DNA from: Brevibacillus_C sp046036945
GTDB taxonomy: Bacteria; Bacillota; Bacilli; Brevibacillales; Brevibacillaceae
NCBI RefSeq assembly: GCF_046036945.1
Contig: NZ_JBJQOQ010000025.1
Span: 1-64,000, forward strand
Direction of reading: 5' to 3'
Length of the DNA: 64,000 nucleotides
A model generated the notes under the pieces. The model ran no database searches and was not told the origin of the DNA. It saw nothing but the letters and a program-made list of their open reading frames with translations. Position numbers and translations under genes: made by a program. Positions 14,298 through 22,424 of this stretch are shown here, in pieces (positions within the stretch are counted from its first letter, which is position 1; every line of letters starts with the position of its first letter).

Positions 14298-15749
14298 ATG
14301 GAACTTACCCGAAAAATCTCCGGAATCATCGATAGCAAAAGTCGTCAGTTTATCGACACCAGCGATCGCATCTGGGAATTTTCGGAAACCCGATTTGAAG
14401 AATCACAGTCTGCCGATTTGATCGCCTCCGTTTTGACGCACGAAGGATTTACCGTTGATCGTGGCGTTGCTGGTCTCGACACAGCACTTATCGGGAGTTT
14501 TGGCACAGGCAGTCCGGTTATCGCCATCTTGGGTGAATATGACGCTCTTGCCGGATTAAGCCAAAAAGCCGGTTCTACTGAATACGAACCACTCGTTTCA
14601 AAAGGCAATGGCCACGGTTGCGGACACAATTTACTTGGCGGCGGTGCTTTGGCGGCAGCCGTAGCAGTGAAAGAATATATGCTGGAGAACGGACTAGCTG
14701 GCACGATCCGCTACTACGGATGTCCTGCTGAAGAAAGTGGTTACGGAAAAACATATATGGCGAGAAATGGATTATTCCGCGATGTGGACGCTGCGTTCTC
14801 TTGGCATCCATATACGGGCAATGCGATCTGGCACGCTTCGTCAAACGCCGTTATCCATGCTACATTCCAATTCATTGGCCGCAGTTCTCACGCTGCCGCC
14901 TCACCTCATCTTGGTCGTAGCGCACTTGATGCAGTCGAGTTGATGAACGTTGGCGTCAACTATATGCGTGAACATATGATCGATGAAGCGCGCATCCACT
15001 ACGCGATAACCAACACAGGCGGTTTTTCGCCGAACGTTGTGCAGCCGGAAGCCGAAGTTACCTACCTGATTCGTGCTCCCAAAACGTCGCAGGTACGCGA
15101 ACTGTTCGCTCGTGTCCAAGATATCGCCCGCGGTGCGGCCCTGATGACCCAAACGAAGATGGAATACCGGATAGAAGGCGGCTGCGCTAACCTGATTCCG
15201 AACGCTACATTAGGGCGGGTCATGTACAAATACATGACCGAGCTGGGCGTTCCAGCAGCAACCGAGGAAGAGATTCGTTTCGCCAAAGCCATCTACGAGT
15301 CGATCTCGAAAGAAGACAAAAAAACGGCAGCAGCACAAGTAGGCAAGAAACTAGCTGTAAAGTTGGCGGAACGGCCGATTCCGGATTTCATTGTGCCATT
15401 TACAGAAGAACTGTCATTCATGGCGGCATCAACGGACGTTGCAGATGTCAGCTGGAACGCTCCTACCGCGCAGTGCTTCACAGCCACCTGGGCTTTCGGA
15501 ACTCCTTTCCACACATGGCAGGCTGTGGCCCAAGGCCAATCATCCTATGCTCACAAAGCGATGCTGTATGCCGGCAAAATTATGGCTTGCGCCGCAGTCG
15601 AAGCGTTGCAGGATCCTGATCTTCTGGCCAAAGCGAAATCCGAACTGTTGGAGCAGCTGGACGGCGAGACTTATGACTGTCTGGTGCCCTCCGACGTTCG
15701 GCCCCCCCGGCTGTCCCAACTGAAACAAGGTCAGTTCGAAACCGTTTAA
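14298..15749 (+). CDS. M20D amidohydrolase, AbgB-like (p-aminobenzoyl-glutamate hydrolase type)
   Basis: The 483-residue product matches AbgB-type M20 peptidases. The metal motif GHGCGHNLLGGGALAAA lies at about residue 107, PAEESGYGKTYMA at about 145, FSWHPYTGNAIWHASSNAV after it, and GRSSHAAASPHLGRSALDAV in the lid domain. A further His is in FHTWQAVAQG near the C-terminus. The family hydrolyses amide bonds of p-aminobenzoyl-glutamate or related N-acyl amino acids, with two metal ions. In E. coli the enzyme has two subunits; no AbgA partner is recognised here, although the next gene is another M20D enzyme. The ribosome binding site GAGG is modest. Codon use looks different from the A+T-rich neighbours. 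Confidence 0.85.
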   Translation: MELTRKISGIIDSKSRQFIDTSDRIWEFSETRFEESQSADLIASVLTHEGFTVDRGVAGLDTALIGSFGTGSPVIAILGEYDALAGLSQKAGSTEYEPLVSKGNGHGCGHNLLGGGALAAAVAVKEYMLENGLAGTIRYYGCPAEESGYGKTYMARNGLFRDVDAAFSWHPYTGNAIWHASSNAVIHATFQFIGRSSHAAASPHLGRSALDAVELMNVGVNYMREHMIDEARIHYAITNTGGFSPNVVQPEAEVTYLIRAPKTSQVRELFARVQDIARGAALMTQTKMEYRIEGGCANLIPNATLGRVMYKYMTELGVPAATEEEIRFAKAIYESISKEDKKTAAAQVGKKLAVKLAERPIPDFIVPFTEELSFMAASTDVADVSWNAPTAQCFTATWAFGTPFHTWQAVAQGQSSYAHKAMLYAGKIMACAAVEALQDPDLLAKAKSELLEQLDGETYDCLVPSDVRPPRLSQLKQGQFETV

Positions 15750-15770
15750 CATCAAAAATGGAGGGTCATG

Positions 15771-16946
15771 ATGAAGACAGAATGGATCAATGAAATGATT
15801 GAGTTGGTTAAGAATGACGTGATTACATGGAGAAGGTACCTGCATCAAAATCCGGAAGTATCCTTTCAAGAAGAAAAAACTGCCCAGTATATTTACGAAA
15901 CTCTTCAATCTTTTGGCAATCTAGAGATTTTGCGGCCTACGAAGACAAGTGTTATAGCCCGCTTGATCGGTTCAAAGCCTGGTAAAGTTCTCGGTATGCG
16001 GGCAGATATCGATGCACTGCCACTTCAAGAAGAAAATGAGCTGCCTTACGCTTCCCAAAATCCAGGTGTCATGCATGCATGTGGTCACGATGGGCACACA
16101 GCCATGCTCCTTGGAACTGCGAAAATTCTTTCGAAACGTAAGGATCATATCAAGGGAGAAGTGCGCTTCGTGTTTCAGCACGCGGAAGAGTTACCTCCTG
16201 GAGGTGCCAAAGAAATTGTAAATTCCGGCAATGTGGATGGAATCGACATGATGATTGGTATTCATTTGATGTCAACGATGTCAGTTGGAAAGTTTGGTCT
16301 TGCTTATGGCCCTGTTACCGCAGCAACGGATAAATTTGAGATCAAGATTGTGGGAAAGGGAGGTCACTCCTCCCAACCCGAAAATAGCATAGATCCCGTT
16401 GTGATTGGTGCCCAGGTGATAACCAACCTTCAGCAAATTGTATCCAGAAATATAGGTGCATTAGAAAAGGCTGTCGTAACGGTAACACAGTTTCAGGCAG
16501 GTCACGCCTATAATATTATTCCGGATTCGGTTACATTAGGTGGGTCGACACGCAGCTTTGATCCTGAGATCCGCAAAAATATTCCTGTTTGGATGGAACG
16601 GATCGTCAAAGGAATCGCAGAGGCCCATGGAGCTTCCTATAAATTGGATTATTCCTATGGGTACAGTCCTGTGATTAACGATGATCAAGTAACGAAAATT
16701 ATAGAAAATACAATAATCGAGGGATGGGGCAAAGAAACCTATGCAATCATACCTCCAATAATGGGAGGTGAGGATTTCTCCGCATATTTGGAAAAGGCGC
16801 CGGGTTGTTTCGTATTCCTTGGAGCTGGAAATGAAGAAAAAGGAACAACCTATCCCCATCATCATCCACGATTTAACATTGATGAAGACTCGTTAGCCAT
16901 GGGAGTAGAATTGTTTGTGCGGACCGCTAACAAAATCGTCATGTAG
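15771..16946 (+). CDS. M20D N-acyl-amino-acid amidohydrolase
   Basis: The 391-residue protein has the HipO/aminoacylase pattern: RRYLHQNPEVSFQEEKTAQY at the start, GMRADIDALPL, MHACGHDGHTAMLLG with metal ligands, and FQHAEELPPGGAKEIV. It also has a lid motif GKGGHSSQPENSIDPV and GGEDFSAYLEKAPG at the end. The family removes acyl groups from amino acids (hippurate, N-acetyl amino acids) or acts on small peptides. ATG 15771 is five bases after GGAGGG, so it is preferred over ATG 15768. It lies 21 nt after the AbgB-like gene and is probably co-transcribed. The two enzymes may act on related substrates brought in by the downstream membrane pair. Confidence 0.88.
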   Translation: MKTEWINEMIELVKNDVITWRRYLHQNPEVSFQEEKTAQYIYETLQSFGNLEILRPTKTSVIARLIGSKPGKVLGMRADIDALPLQEENELPYASQNPGVMHACGHDGHTAMLLGTAKILSKRKDHIKGEVRFVFQHAEELPPGGAKEIVNSGNVDGIDMMIGIHLMSTMSVGKFGLAYGPVTAATDKFEIKIVGKGGHSSQPENSIDPVVIGAQVITNLQQIVSRNIGALEKAVVTVTQFQAGHAYNIIPDSVTLGGSTRSFDPEIRKNIPVWMERIVKGIAEAHGASYKLDYSYGYSPVINDDQVTKIIENTIIEGWGKETYAIIPPIMGGEDFSAYLEKAPGCFVFLGAGNEEKGTTYPHHHPRFNIDEDSLAMGVELFVRTANKIVM

Positions 16947-16993
16947 TGATATGCAGGTGTAAATACTAAGGTGCCTCTTCAGTTCCTGAAAAT

Positions 16994-17028
16994 GGAAAAA
17001 GCACTTTTTGAAAAGTGTCCCTTTTTCC
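16994..17028 (+). terminator. Hairpin between the hydrolases and the membrane pair
   Basis: GGAAAAAG pairs with CTTTTTCC and the inner CACTTTT with AAAAGTG, a nested perfect stem. The following T stretch is interrupted, so it may weaken rather than end transcription. The rest of 16947-17130 shows no gene. Confidence 0.5.
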
Positions 17029-17130
17029 AAGCGGTTTTTGCTTATATGATGTGAAGCCCTAGCTTACCCTGGTAGGTATAGTCTTCTATGGTTACTCGTC
17101 AAACTTAATTTAAATGAGGGGGATGCAAAA

Positions 17131-17958
17131 ATGAGTCAGGAACGTGTAAACCAATTAAAGATCCACGTTATTGTTTTAGCTCTCGTGATCGTAGCGGAGT
17201 TAATAGGAACTCACAAGATTAATTTAGGGTTTGGTGTTTTAGCTCTATTCCCCATGCTTTATGCATTAATCATGGGGGGGGTTATTAGTTGGCCTTCCTT
17301 TAAATGGCTCAAGGAAAAGGATATGAAAATAGCAGCAAACATTTTAGGAATTTCTTTCATCCTGCTTGTTGCAAAGTTGGGAACAACGCTCGGTCCCTCT
17401 GTATCGAAAATATTTGATGCCGGATTTGCCCTTTCCTTACAAGAGGTAGGCCATTTCATTGGAACCATTATTTTAGGTCTCCCTGTTGCCCTATTATTAG
17501 GAATGAAACGGGAAGCTATTGGCGCAACCTTCTCAATTGACCGTGAAGCTAATTTGGCTATCATTTCCGAAAAATACGGAGTTGATTCTTCAGAAAACAG
17601 AGGGGCAATCGGAGTCTATATTTGTGGAACATTATTTGGAGCCATTTATTTAGGTTTATTGGCAGGATTGCTAGGCAGTACGGGTATTTTTCATCCCATA
17701 TCATTAGCAATGGGAGCTGGAATAGGATCAGGAAGTATGATGGCCGCCGCATCAGGAGCATTAATTGCAGTATTTCCACAGTCTGAACAAGATATTATCG
17801 TATTTGCTGGTTCCGCCAATTTACTCACATCCATTTTAGGGACGTTCGTTTGCGTGTTTTTTTCTCTACCGGTAACTGAAAGGCTTTATCGATGGCTTGA
17901 GCCGAAACTGGGAAAGAAGGCTACAAATCCGGATAGCAGAGAGGAGCACAGTGCATGA
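17131..17958 (+). CDS. DUF3100 family membrane protein
   Basis: The 275-residue protein has about eight hydrophobic helices and few charged residues. The conserved DUF3100 pattern is visible in EVGHFIGTIILGLPVALLLG, GMKREAIGATFSIDREANLA and a glycine-rich GIGSGSMMAAASGA. No function has been established for the family as far as I know. Its repeated occurrence beside M20 peptidases suggests a transporter for their substrate; that is inference. It overlaps the next gene by four bases (ATGA), so the two are translated together. GAGGGGG lies upstream of the start. The base composition is clearly A+T-rich compared with the flanking regions. Confidence 0.8.
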   Translation: MSQERVNQLKIHVIVLALVIVAELIGTHKINLGFGVLALFPMLYALIMGGVISWPSFKWLKEKDMKIAANILGISFILLVAKLGTTLGPSVSKIFDAGFALSLQEVGHFIGTIILGLPVALLLGMKREAIGATFSIDREANLAIISEKYGVDSSENRGAIGVYICGTLFGAIYLGLLAGLLGSTGIFHPISLAMGAGIGSGSMMAAASGALIAVFPQSEQDIIVFAGSANLLTSILGTFVCVFFSLPVTERLYRWLEPKLGKKATNPDSREEHSA

Positions 17959-18407
17959 AACAGCAAGTGATCATTCTTTTTATTATTGGTATTATAGTCA
18001 TTTTCGGAAACTGGATCGGATACGACGTTGCTCCTATCGAAGCCTTGCCTGGCATGGCAATCATTGTTTTGATTGGCATCATTGGATGGGGGATCAGCAA
18101 AGTTATTCCTCTTCCTATTGAATCTCCAACTGTTGTCTGGGTTTCATTATTAGCTTTACTTATTACCTCTCCAATTTTTCCAAGCAATAGTTTCATTGCT
18201 GAAGCCACTGGAAAAATTAATTTTATGGCAATTGCTACTCCAGTCCTTGCCTATGCAGGATTATCTTTAGGAAAAGACTTTGGAAGATTCAAAAAGCTGG
18301 GCTGGAGAATTATCATGGTTTCTCTCGTGGTTTTTACTGGATCGTTTTTATTTGCAACGTTGTTTGCAGAGATCATATTTCAATTCAGAGGGGCATTCGG
18401 TCATTAA
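17955..18407 (+). CDS. Small membrane protein, partner of the DUF3100 protein
   Basis: The 150-residue protein has about five hydrophobic helices: residues 3-20, 27-45, 55-72, 85-103 and 115-135. It contains the motif IATPVLAYAGLSLGKDF. Its start codon overlaps the DUF3100 stop codon, the typical layout of a two-subunit transporter. I recognise no named family with confidence. A strong terminator follows. Confidence 0.7.
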   Translation: MKQQVIILFIIGIIVIFGNWIGYDVAPIEALPGMAIIVLIGIIGWGISKVIPLPIESPTVVWVSLLALLITSPIFPSNSFIAEATGKINFMAIATPVLAYAGLSLGKDFGRFKKLGWRIIMVSLVVFTGSFLFATLFAEIIFQFRGAFGH

Positions 18408-18465
18408 TCAGAGTTAAGTCTGGTGTAGAAGTAGCGTAAACAAATCCGGGATAAAACCGCCTTTT

Positions 18466-18516
18466 GGGGCGTCCAGCTAGTCAGTTTGCATTGACTTTCT
18501 GGACAGCCCCTTTTTT
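18466..18516 (+). terminator. Terminator at the right end of the island
   Basis: GGGGC-GTCCAG pairs with CTGGAC-A-GCCCC, with an inner AGTCA / TGACT stem, and is followed by T6. Its 3' arm is the right IS-like end. Confidence 0.85.
18493..18510. repeat. Right inverted IS-like end
   Basis: The reverse complement reads GGGGCTGTCCAGAAAGTC, matching the left end at 11990-12007 at 15 of 18 positions and in inverted orientation. No target duplication is evident next to it. Confidence 0.5.
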
Positions 18517-18595
18517 GTTCTACTTTCGGAAAGTTTAATTTCGCTAACGCGTTAGATGATGAAAGTATAAGAAAAACGAAGGCTTTCGCTATTTG

Positions 18596-18618
18596 ACTTG
18601 GCGATAAGCCAAGTTTTT
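18596..18618 (+). terminator. Short hairpin with T run
   Basis: ACTTGGC / GCCAAGT with loop GATAA is followed by T4-5. It lies in the 18517-18850 gene-free stretch ahead of the kinase gene; apart from it and the duplicated segment I see nothing there. Confidence 0.55.
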
Positions 18619-18622
18619 CTAA

Positions 18623-18756
18623 GGAGTTTGCAAAAGGGAAAGGAAAAAAGCGAAGCTTAGCCCTTGTATGTGTTAAAATTCAGATAAATTGATGAACTTG
18701 TGGCCGAGGGGAACGATGAAGCTGGAATCCATCAAGAACAGTGTAACGAGAACCTA
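18623..18756 (+). repeat. First copy of a 134-nt duplication at a contig join
   Basis: This 134-nt segment is identical to 18758-18891. It includes the ribosome binding site and first codons of the kinase gene and is cut off at the single N at 18757. Confidence 0.9.
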
Positions 18757-18757
18757 N
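18757..18757. other. Ambiguous base marking an assembly join
   Basis: The only N seen in the window. It sits exactly between two identical 134-nt copies, as when two overlapping contigs are placed end to end instead of merged. Confidence 0.9.
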
Positions 18758-18891
18758 GGAGTTTGCAAAAGGGAAAGGAAAAAAGCGAAGCTTAGCCCTT
18801 GTATGTGTTAAAATTCAGATAAATTGATGAACTTGTGGCCGAGGGGAACGATGAAGCTGGAATCCATCAAGAACAGTGTAACGAGAACCTA
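18758..18891 (+). repeat. Second copy of the 134-nt duplication
   Basis: Identical to 18623-18756 and continuous with the intact kinase gene. The true genome probably has only one copy. Confidence 0.9.
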
Positions 18892-20989
18892 CCTCCTGAT
18901 TTTTTCTGTCGTCATTATCATTCCGATCGGCTTGATCTACGCCATGACGATGGGCTATACGGAAGCCGTCATGGAAAAGGAGATCACGGAGAAGAAAATG
19001 GTCAACCTGGACGCCCTGATCAAACGGCTGGAAGCGGACATGACCAGCGTCATCTTTCAGTTGGAGATGATCGCCAAACAGGAGGACGACAGCAAAATCG
19101 ATGTCGGCTCTATGTTCACGCGGGCCAAGCAGACGATTGTCAGGACGCCCTTGATCCAGTCTGTCGCCTACATCGACAGAGAGAAGAAGCTGGTGTTTGA
19201 AGCTCCGTTTGATCCCGATCTGCCAGTCACCACGTATGATTATCCGGATTTTGAGAAAGTGAAATGGAGCCTGAACTACCACGTTTCCGACATGATTTTC
19301 AACTTTCGGGATTACCGGGCCGTGACGGTAGCCGTTCCTGTGACGACGCAGCAGTACACGTTCCAGGGGCTCGTCATCGCGGAGATCAGTCAACAGTACC
19401 TGTCCGATCTTTTGGAAGCGGTTACGCTGCCGCATGGCGGCTTCAGCTATATTTTTGACCGCAAAGGCAAGGTGTTGGCTTCGACCAATCCTGCTGACAT
19501 CGGCAAGGATTACTCGGCGCAGCCGATTTTTTCCCTGCTGTCCCTGGATCGGTTCGGGCTGATCAGGGATACGTTTCAAGGGGAGGAAAGCATCATCGCC
19601 TACCAGCCGACGCGAATGGGATGGGGGATGATTCTGGGGATCCCGGAAGAGGTTGCCTTTGTGCCGCTCTACCGTCTTGCGATGATCTTGCGCATCGGCT
19701 TTCTGGGGATTCTGCTGCTGTCGCTGTTCTTTATTGGAATGGGGATGAGGCAGATTCTCTACCCGATCACCAAGCTGACGCAGATATCCCGCCATTATGA
19801 CGACAAACAGGCACTTTTGAGTATAAAAAGGCTGAAGCGGTTTCAATCCAACGACGAGATTGGCCACCTGATGAAAACAATTCTGCACATGGGATTGACC
19901 AATTTGGAAAAGCAGAGGCTGCTTGCGGCCAATGAGCGCTTTTTACACGATGTGATCGAAGGGATGCCCTATGCGATCCTCACGGTGAACATGACAAATC
20001 ACATCACATACGTAAACCAGAAGCTGGTTGAGCTGACGGGGCTGCCGGCGGACGCGCTCGTCGGCAAACATCTTCCGCAGCTGCCGTTAATGGATGGCGG
20101 AGAGGAATTTTGGCGGGCGATGGACGGCGAGGGCGCTGCCGATGCCAAGGAAGCCAGTATTCGCGATATTCACGGGCAAAGACATATCGTGAAAATAGCT
20201 GCTTCCCCCTTTTTCAATGAAGAGTCGGTAGTGATCGGCACGATAATGGCCATTCAGGATATCTCCCATCTGAAGCTGCTGGAGGAGCGGGTCAAACAAA
20301 ATGAAAAGCTGGCGCTCATCGGCCAAATTTCAACGGGAATCGCTCATGAAATCAAGAATCCGCTGGCCATTTTGTCGGGAGCATCGGAGCTTTTGGTGGA
20401 GGAGTTGGATGAGCCTAAGGCCAGGCGAGACCCGCAGGCGATCCGGGAATTGGCAGACGACATACACAGGGTGGTTCGCCGCATGAACGGCACCGTGAAC
20501 GATTTTCTGTCCTTCGCCAAGAAGAAGAATCCTGTCGAGGAGCCCGTTGAAACAGACAGCATTCTCCGGGAAGTGATTCATTTGCTGCGGTTCAAATTAA
20601 ATGAAGCGAAAGTGCAGGTCACGATGAACGTGCTAACTCGCCAAACCACGCTAATCGGCAATAAAGACACATTGATCCAGGCTTTTTTGAATTTGATCCT
20701 CAACAGCATCGAAGCGATGCCCTCTGGCGGTCTCCTGGCGATCACCGTAAAAGAGGAGATGAAGACAGGCGAAGAAAAATGGTTGGCCGTCGCTTTTAAG
20801 GATAGCGGGATAGGGATTCCCGAGCAGAATCTGGACTGGATCTTCAATCCATTTTTTACCACAAAGGAAGAAGGATCGGGATACGGGCTCACCATCGCAA
20901 GAGACATCATAGCTGAGTATGGGGGAACGATTGAGATTGAGAGCAGGGTAGGAGAAGGAACGAGCATCTGCTGCAAATTTCCGCGATAG
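18851..20989 (+). CDS. Sensor histidine kinase with extracellular Cache and cytoplasmic PAS domains
   Basis: The 712-residue kinase has a membrane helix at about 12-32, a long extracellular sensor of dCache type (about 35-275), a second helix at about 280-300 and a HAMP-like linker. A PAS domain (GMPYAILTVNMTNHITYVNQ) follows at about residue 375. Then come HisKA with the phospho-acceptor His in GIAHEIKNPLAILSG, and HATPase with N box NLILNSIEA and G boxes DSGIGIPE and GSGYGLTIARD. This is the NtrB/AtoS-like group that pairs with sigma-54 response regulators, and such a regulator follows 22 nt later. The start ATG 18851 follows GAGGGG. The 5' end touches the assembly duplication but the coding frame is intact. 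Confidence 0.93.
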   Translation: MKLESIKNSVTRTYLLIFSVVIIIPIGLIYAMTMGYTEAVMEKEITEKKMVNLDALIKRLEADMTSVIFQLEMIAKQEDDSKIDVGSMFTRAKQTIVRTPLIQSVAYIDREKKLVFEAPFDPDLPVTTYDYPDFEKVKWSLNYHVSDMIFNFRDYRAVTVAVPVTTQQYTFQGLVIAEISQQYLSDLLEAVTLPHGGFSYIFDRKGKVLASTNPADIGKDYSAQPIFSLLSLDRFGLIRDTFQGEESIIAYQPTRMGWGMILGIPEEVAFVPLYRLAMILRIGFLGILLLSLFFIGMGMRQILYPITKLTQISRHYDDKQALLSIKRLKRFQSNDEIGHLMKTILHMGLTNLEKQRLLAANERFLHDVIEGMPYAILTVNMTNHITYVNQKLVELTGLPADALVGKHLPQLPLMDGGEEFWRAMDGEGAADAKEASIRDIHGQRHIVKIAASPFFNEESVVIGTIMAIQDISHLKLLEERVKQNEKLALIGQISTGIAHEIKNPLAILSGASELLVEELDEPKARRDPQAIRELADDIHRVVRRMNGTVNDFLSFAKKKNPVEEPVETDSILREVIHLLRFKLNEAKVQVTMNVLTRQTTLIGNKDTLIQAFLNLILNSIEAMPSGGLLAITVKEEMKTGEEKWLAVAFKDSGIGIPEQNLDWIFNPFFTTKEEGSGYGLTIARDIIAEYGGTIEIESRVGEGTSICCKFPR

Positions 20990-21011
20990 CCTTACATAAG
21001 AAAGGATGTGC

Positions 21012-22424
21012 ATGCCGTTGAGGTCCATTGCTGTTTTGATCGTAGACGACGAGGAGCAGATTTGCCGAATCATGGCGCGAAAACTGAACAAGGCAGGGTT
21101 TCGAACACTCCAGGCACTGGATGGAAAAACGGCTCTGCAGGTGATGGAGCAGGAGGAGATCGACGTCGTTTTCCTCGATTACATGCTGCCGGATATGACG
21201 GGAATCGACGTGCTGCAAGCGATCAGACAGGACAATCGGGAAGTTGTCGTGTACATGCTGACGGCCTATGGCAATATCGAAAATGCGGTCAAAGCGATGA
21301 AGCTGGGAGCCAACGATTATCTGAACAAACCGGTAGAATTGAATCTGGTGAAGGAGATGGTCGAAAAGGCGGCGGAAACGAAAAGGTTGAAATATGAGAA
21401 TCAGCTGCTGAAGGAAGAGCTGAAACAGGCGCAGCCCCCCGGCAGCTTTCTTTACCACGGTGAAAAAATGAACAAGGTGATGTGCTTTCTGGAGAAAATC
21501 AAGGAAACGGACGCCAGCATTCTGATCCTCGGCGAGAGCGGCGTAGGGAAGACAGCTTTGGCAAAATGGATTCACGAGAACAGCAATCGCCGGGAGTTTC
21601 CCTTCATTTCGGTCAGCTGCGCAGCCATTCCGGAGCAGCTGCTGGAGAGTGAATTATTCGGCTATCGAAAGGGAGCGTTTACCGGGGCGACGGAGACGAG
21701 ACCGGGCAAATTTGAGATGGCAGACGGCGGAACGATTTTTTTGGATGAAATTGGCGAGATGTCCCTTTCCATGCAGGCCAAGCTGCTGCACGTGATTGAA
21801 GAGAAGCGGTTCATGAAGCTGGGCAGCGATTCCTATCGCTCAGTCGATGTCCGGATTATCGCCGCCACCAACAAACAACTGCCGGAGATGGTACGCAGCG
21901 GGCTGTTTCGAGAGGATCTCTACTATCGGCTCAATTTGGCCGAAGTGGAGCTGCCGCCGCTGCGAGAACGGCCGGAAGAAATCCCGGCACTCGCCTGCCA
22001 CTTCATTTCGCAGCTGAACAAGAAGTACAAGAAGCAATTGACGCTCGCCCCCGAAGCGATCGAAGCGATGAAGCGGGAAAAATGGCCGGGGAATATCCGG
22101 CAGCTGCTGAATCTGCTGGAGCGGCATCACATTTTGAAGAATGGCGGACAGATCACCGCCGAGGAGCTGTTTCCGGCAGCACCCCCTCCGCCGTCGCTTT
22201 CCTTGGGGGTATCAGCCGGAGAGAAGACAGCGGCGGCCGTGGAGTACGAGGAAGGCAGTTTGCCTGCCGTTTTAGAGCAGGTAGAAAAGGAAATGGTCCG
22301 CAAGGCATTGGCGAAAACGGGCGGAAATCAGCTCCGGGCAGCCAGCCTGCTGGGGATCTCCCGGCATGCGCTCATCTACAAGCTGAAGCGGTGGAAGGCG
22401 AGCGGGAGTGAAAGACAAGGATGA
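21012..22424 (+). CDS. NtrC-type response regulator (sigma-54 activator)
   Basis: The 470-residue protein has a receiver domain (VDDEEQ, phospho-acceptor Asp in VFLDYMLPDM, Thr in MLTAYG, Lys in NKPVE). The AAA+ domain has Walker A GESGVGKT, the sigma-54 contact loop GAFTGA and Walker B GTIFLDEIGE. The C-terminal Fis-type helix-turn-helix is GGNQLRAASLLGISRHALIY. All key residues are present, so it should activate RpoN-dependent promoters. ATG 21012 is six bases after AAAGGA; ATG 21006 is too close. The kinase lies upstream. The next gene starts within its stop codon. The obvious target is the -24/-12 promoter at 23611 in front of the Rieske oxygenase. Confidence 0.95.
   Translation: MPLRSIAVLIVDDEEQICRIMARKLNKAGFRTLQALDGKTALQVMEQEEIDVVFLDYMLPDMTGIDVLQAIRQDNREVVVYMLTAYGNIENAVKAMKLGANDYLNKPVELNLVKEMVEKAAETKRLKYENQLLKEELKQAQPPGSFLYHGEKMNKVMCFLEKIKETDASILILGESGVGKTALAKWIHENSNRREFPFISVSCAAIPEQLLESELFGYRKGAFTGATETRPGKFEMADGGTIFLDEIGEMSLSMQAKLLHVIEEKRFMKLGSDSYRSVDVRIIAATNKQLPEMVRSGLFREDLYYRLNLAEVELPPLRERPEEIPALACHFISQLNKKYKKQLTLAPEAIEAMKREKWPGNIRQLLNLLERHHILKNGGQITAEELFPAAPPPPSLSLGVSAGEKTAAAVEYEEGSLPAVLEQVEKEMVRKALAKTGGNQLRAASLLGISRHALIYKLKRWKASGSERQG

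Noticed and set aside
18623..18756. A truncated second copy of the kinase gene start
   Set aside because: The copy is exact and ends at an N, so it is an assembly join rather than a gene duplication.
18815..19888. Long minus-strand open frame opposite the kinase gene
   Set aside because: The plus-strand frame shows all kinase domains; the minus frame has no recognisable motif and is a shadow of high-G+C coding sequence.
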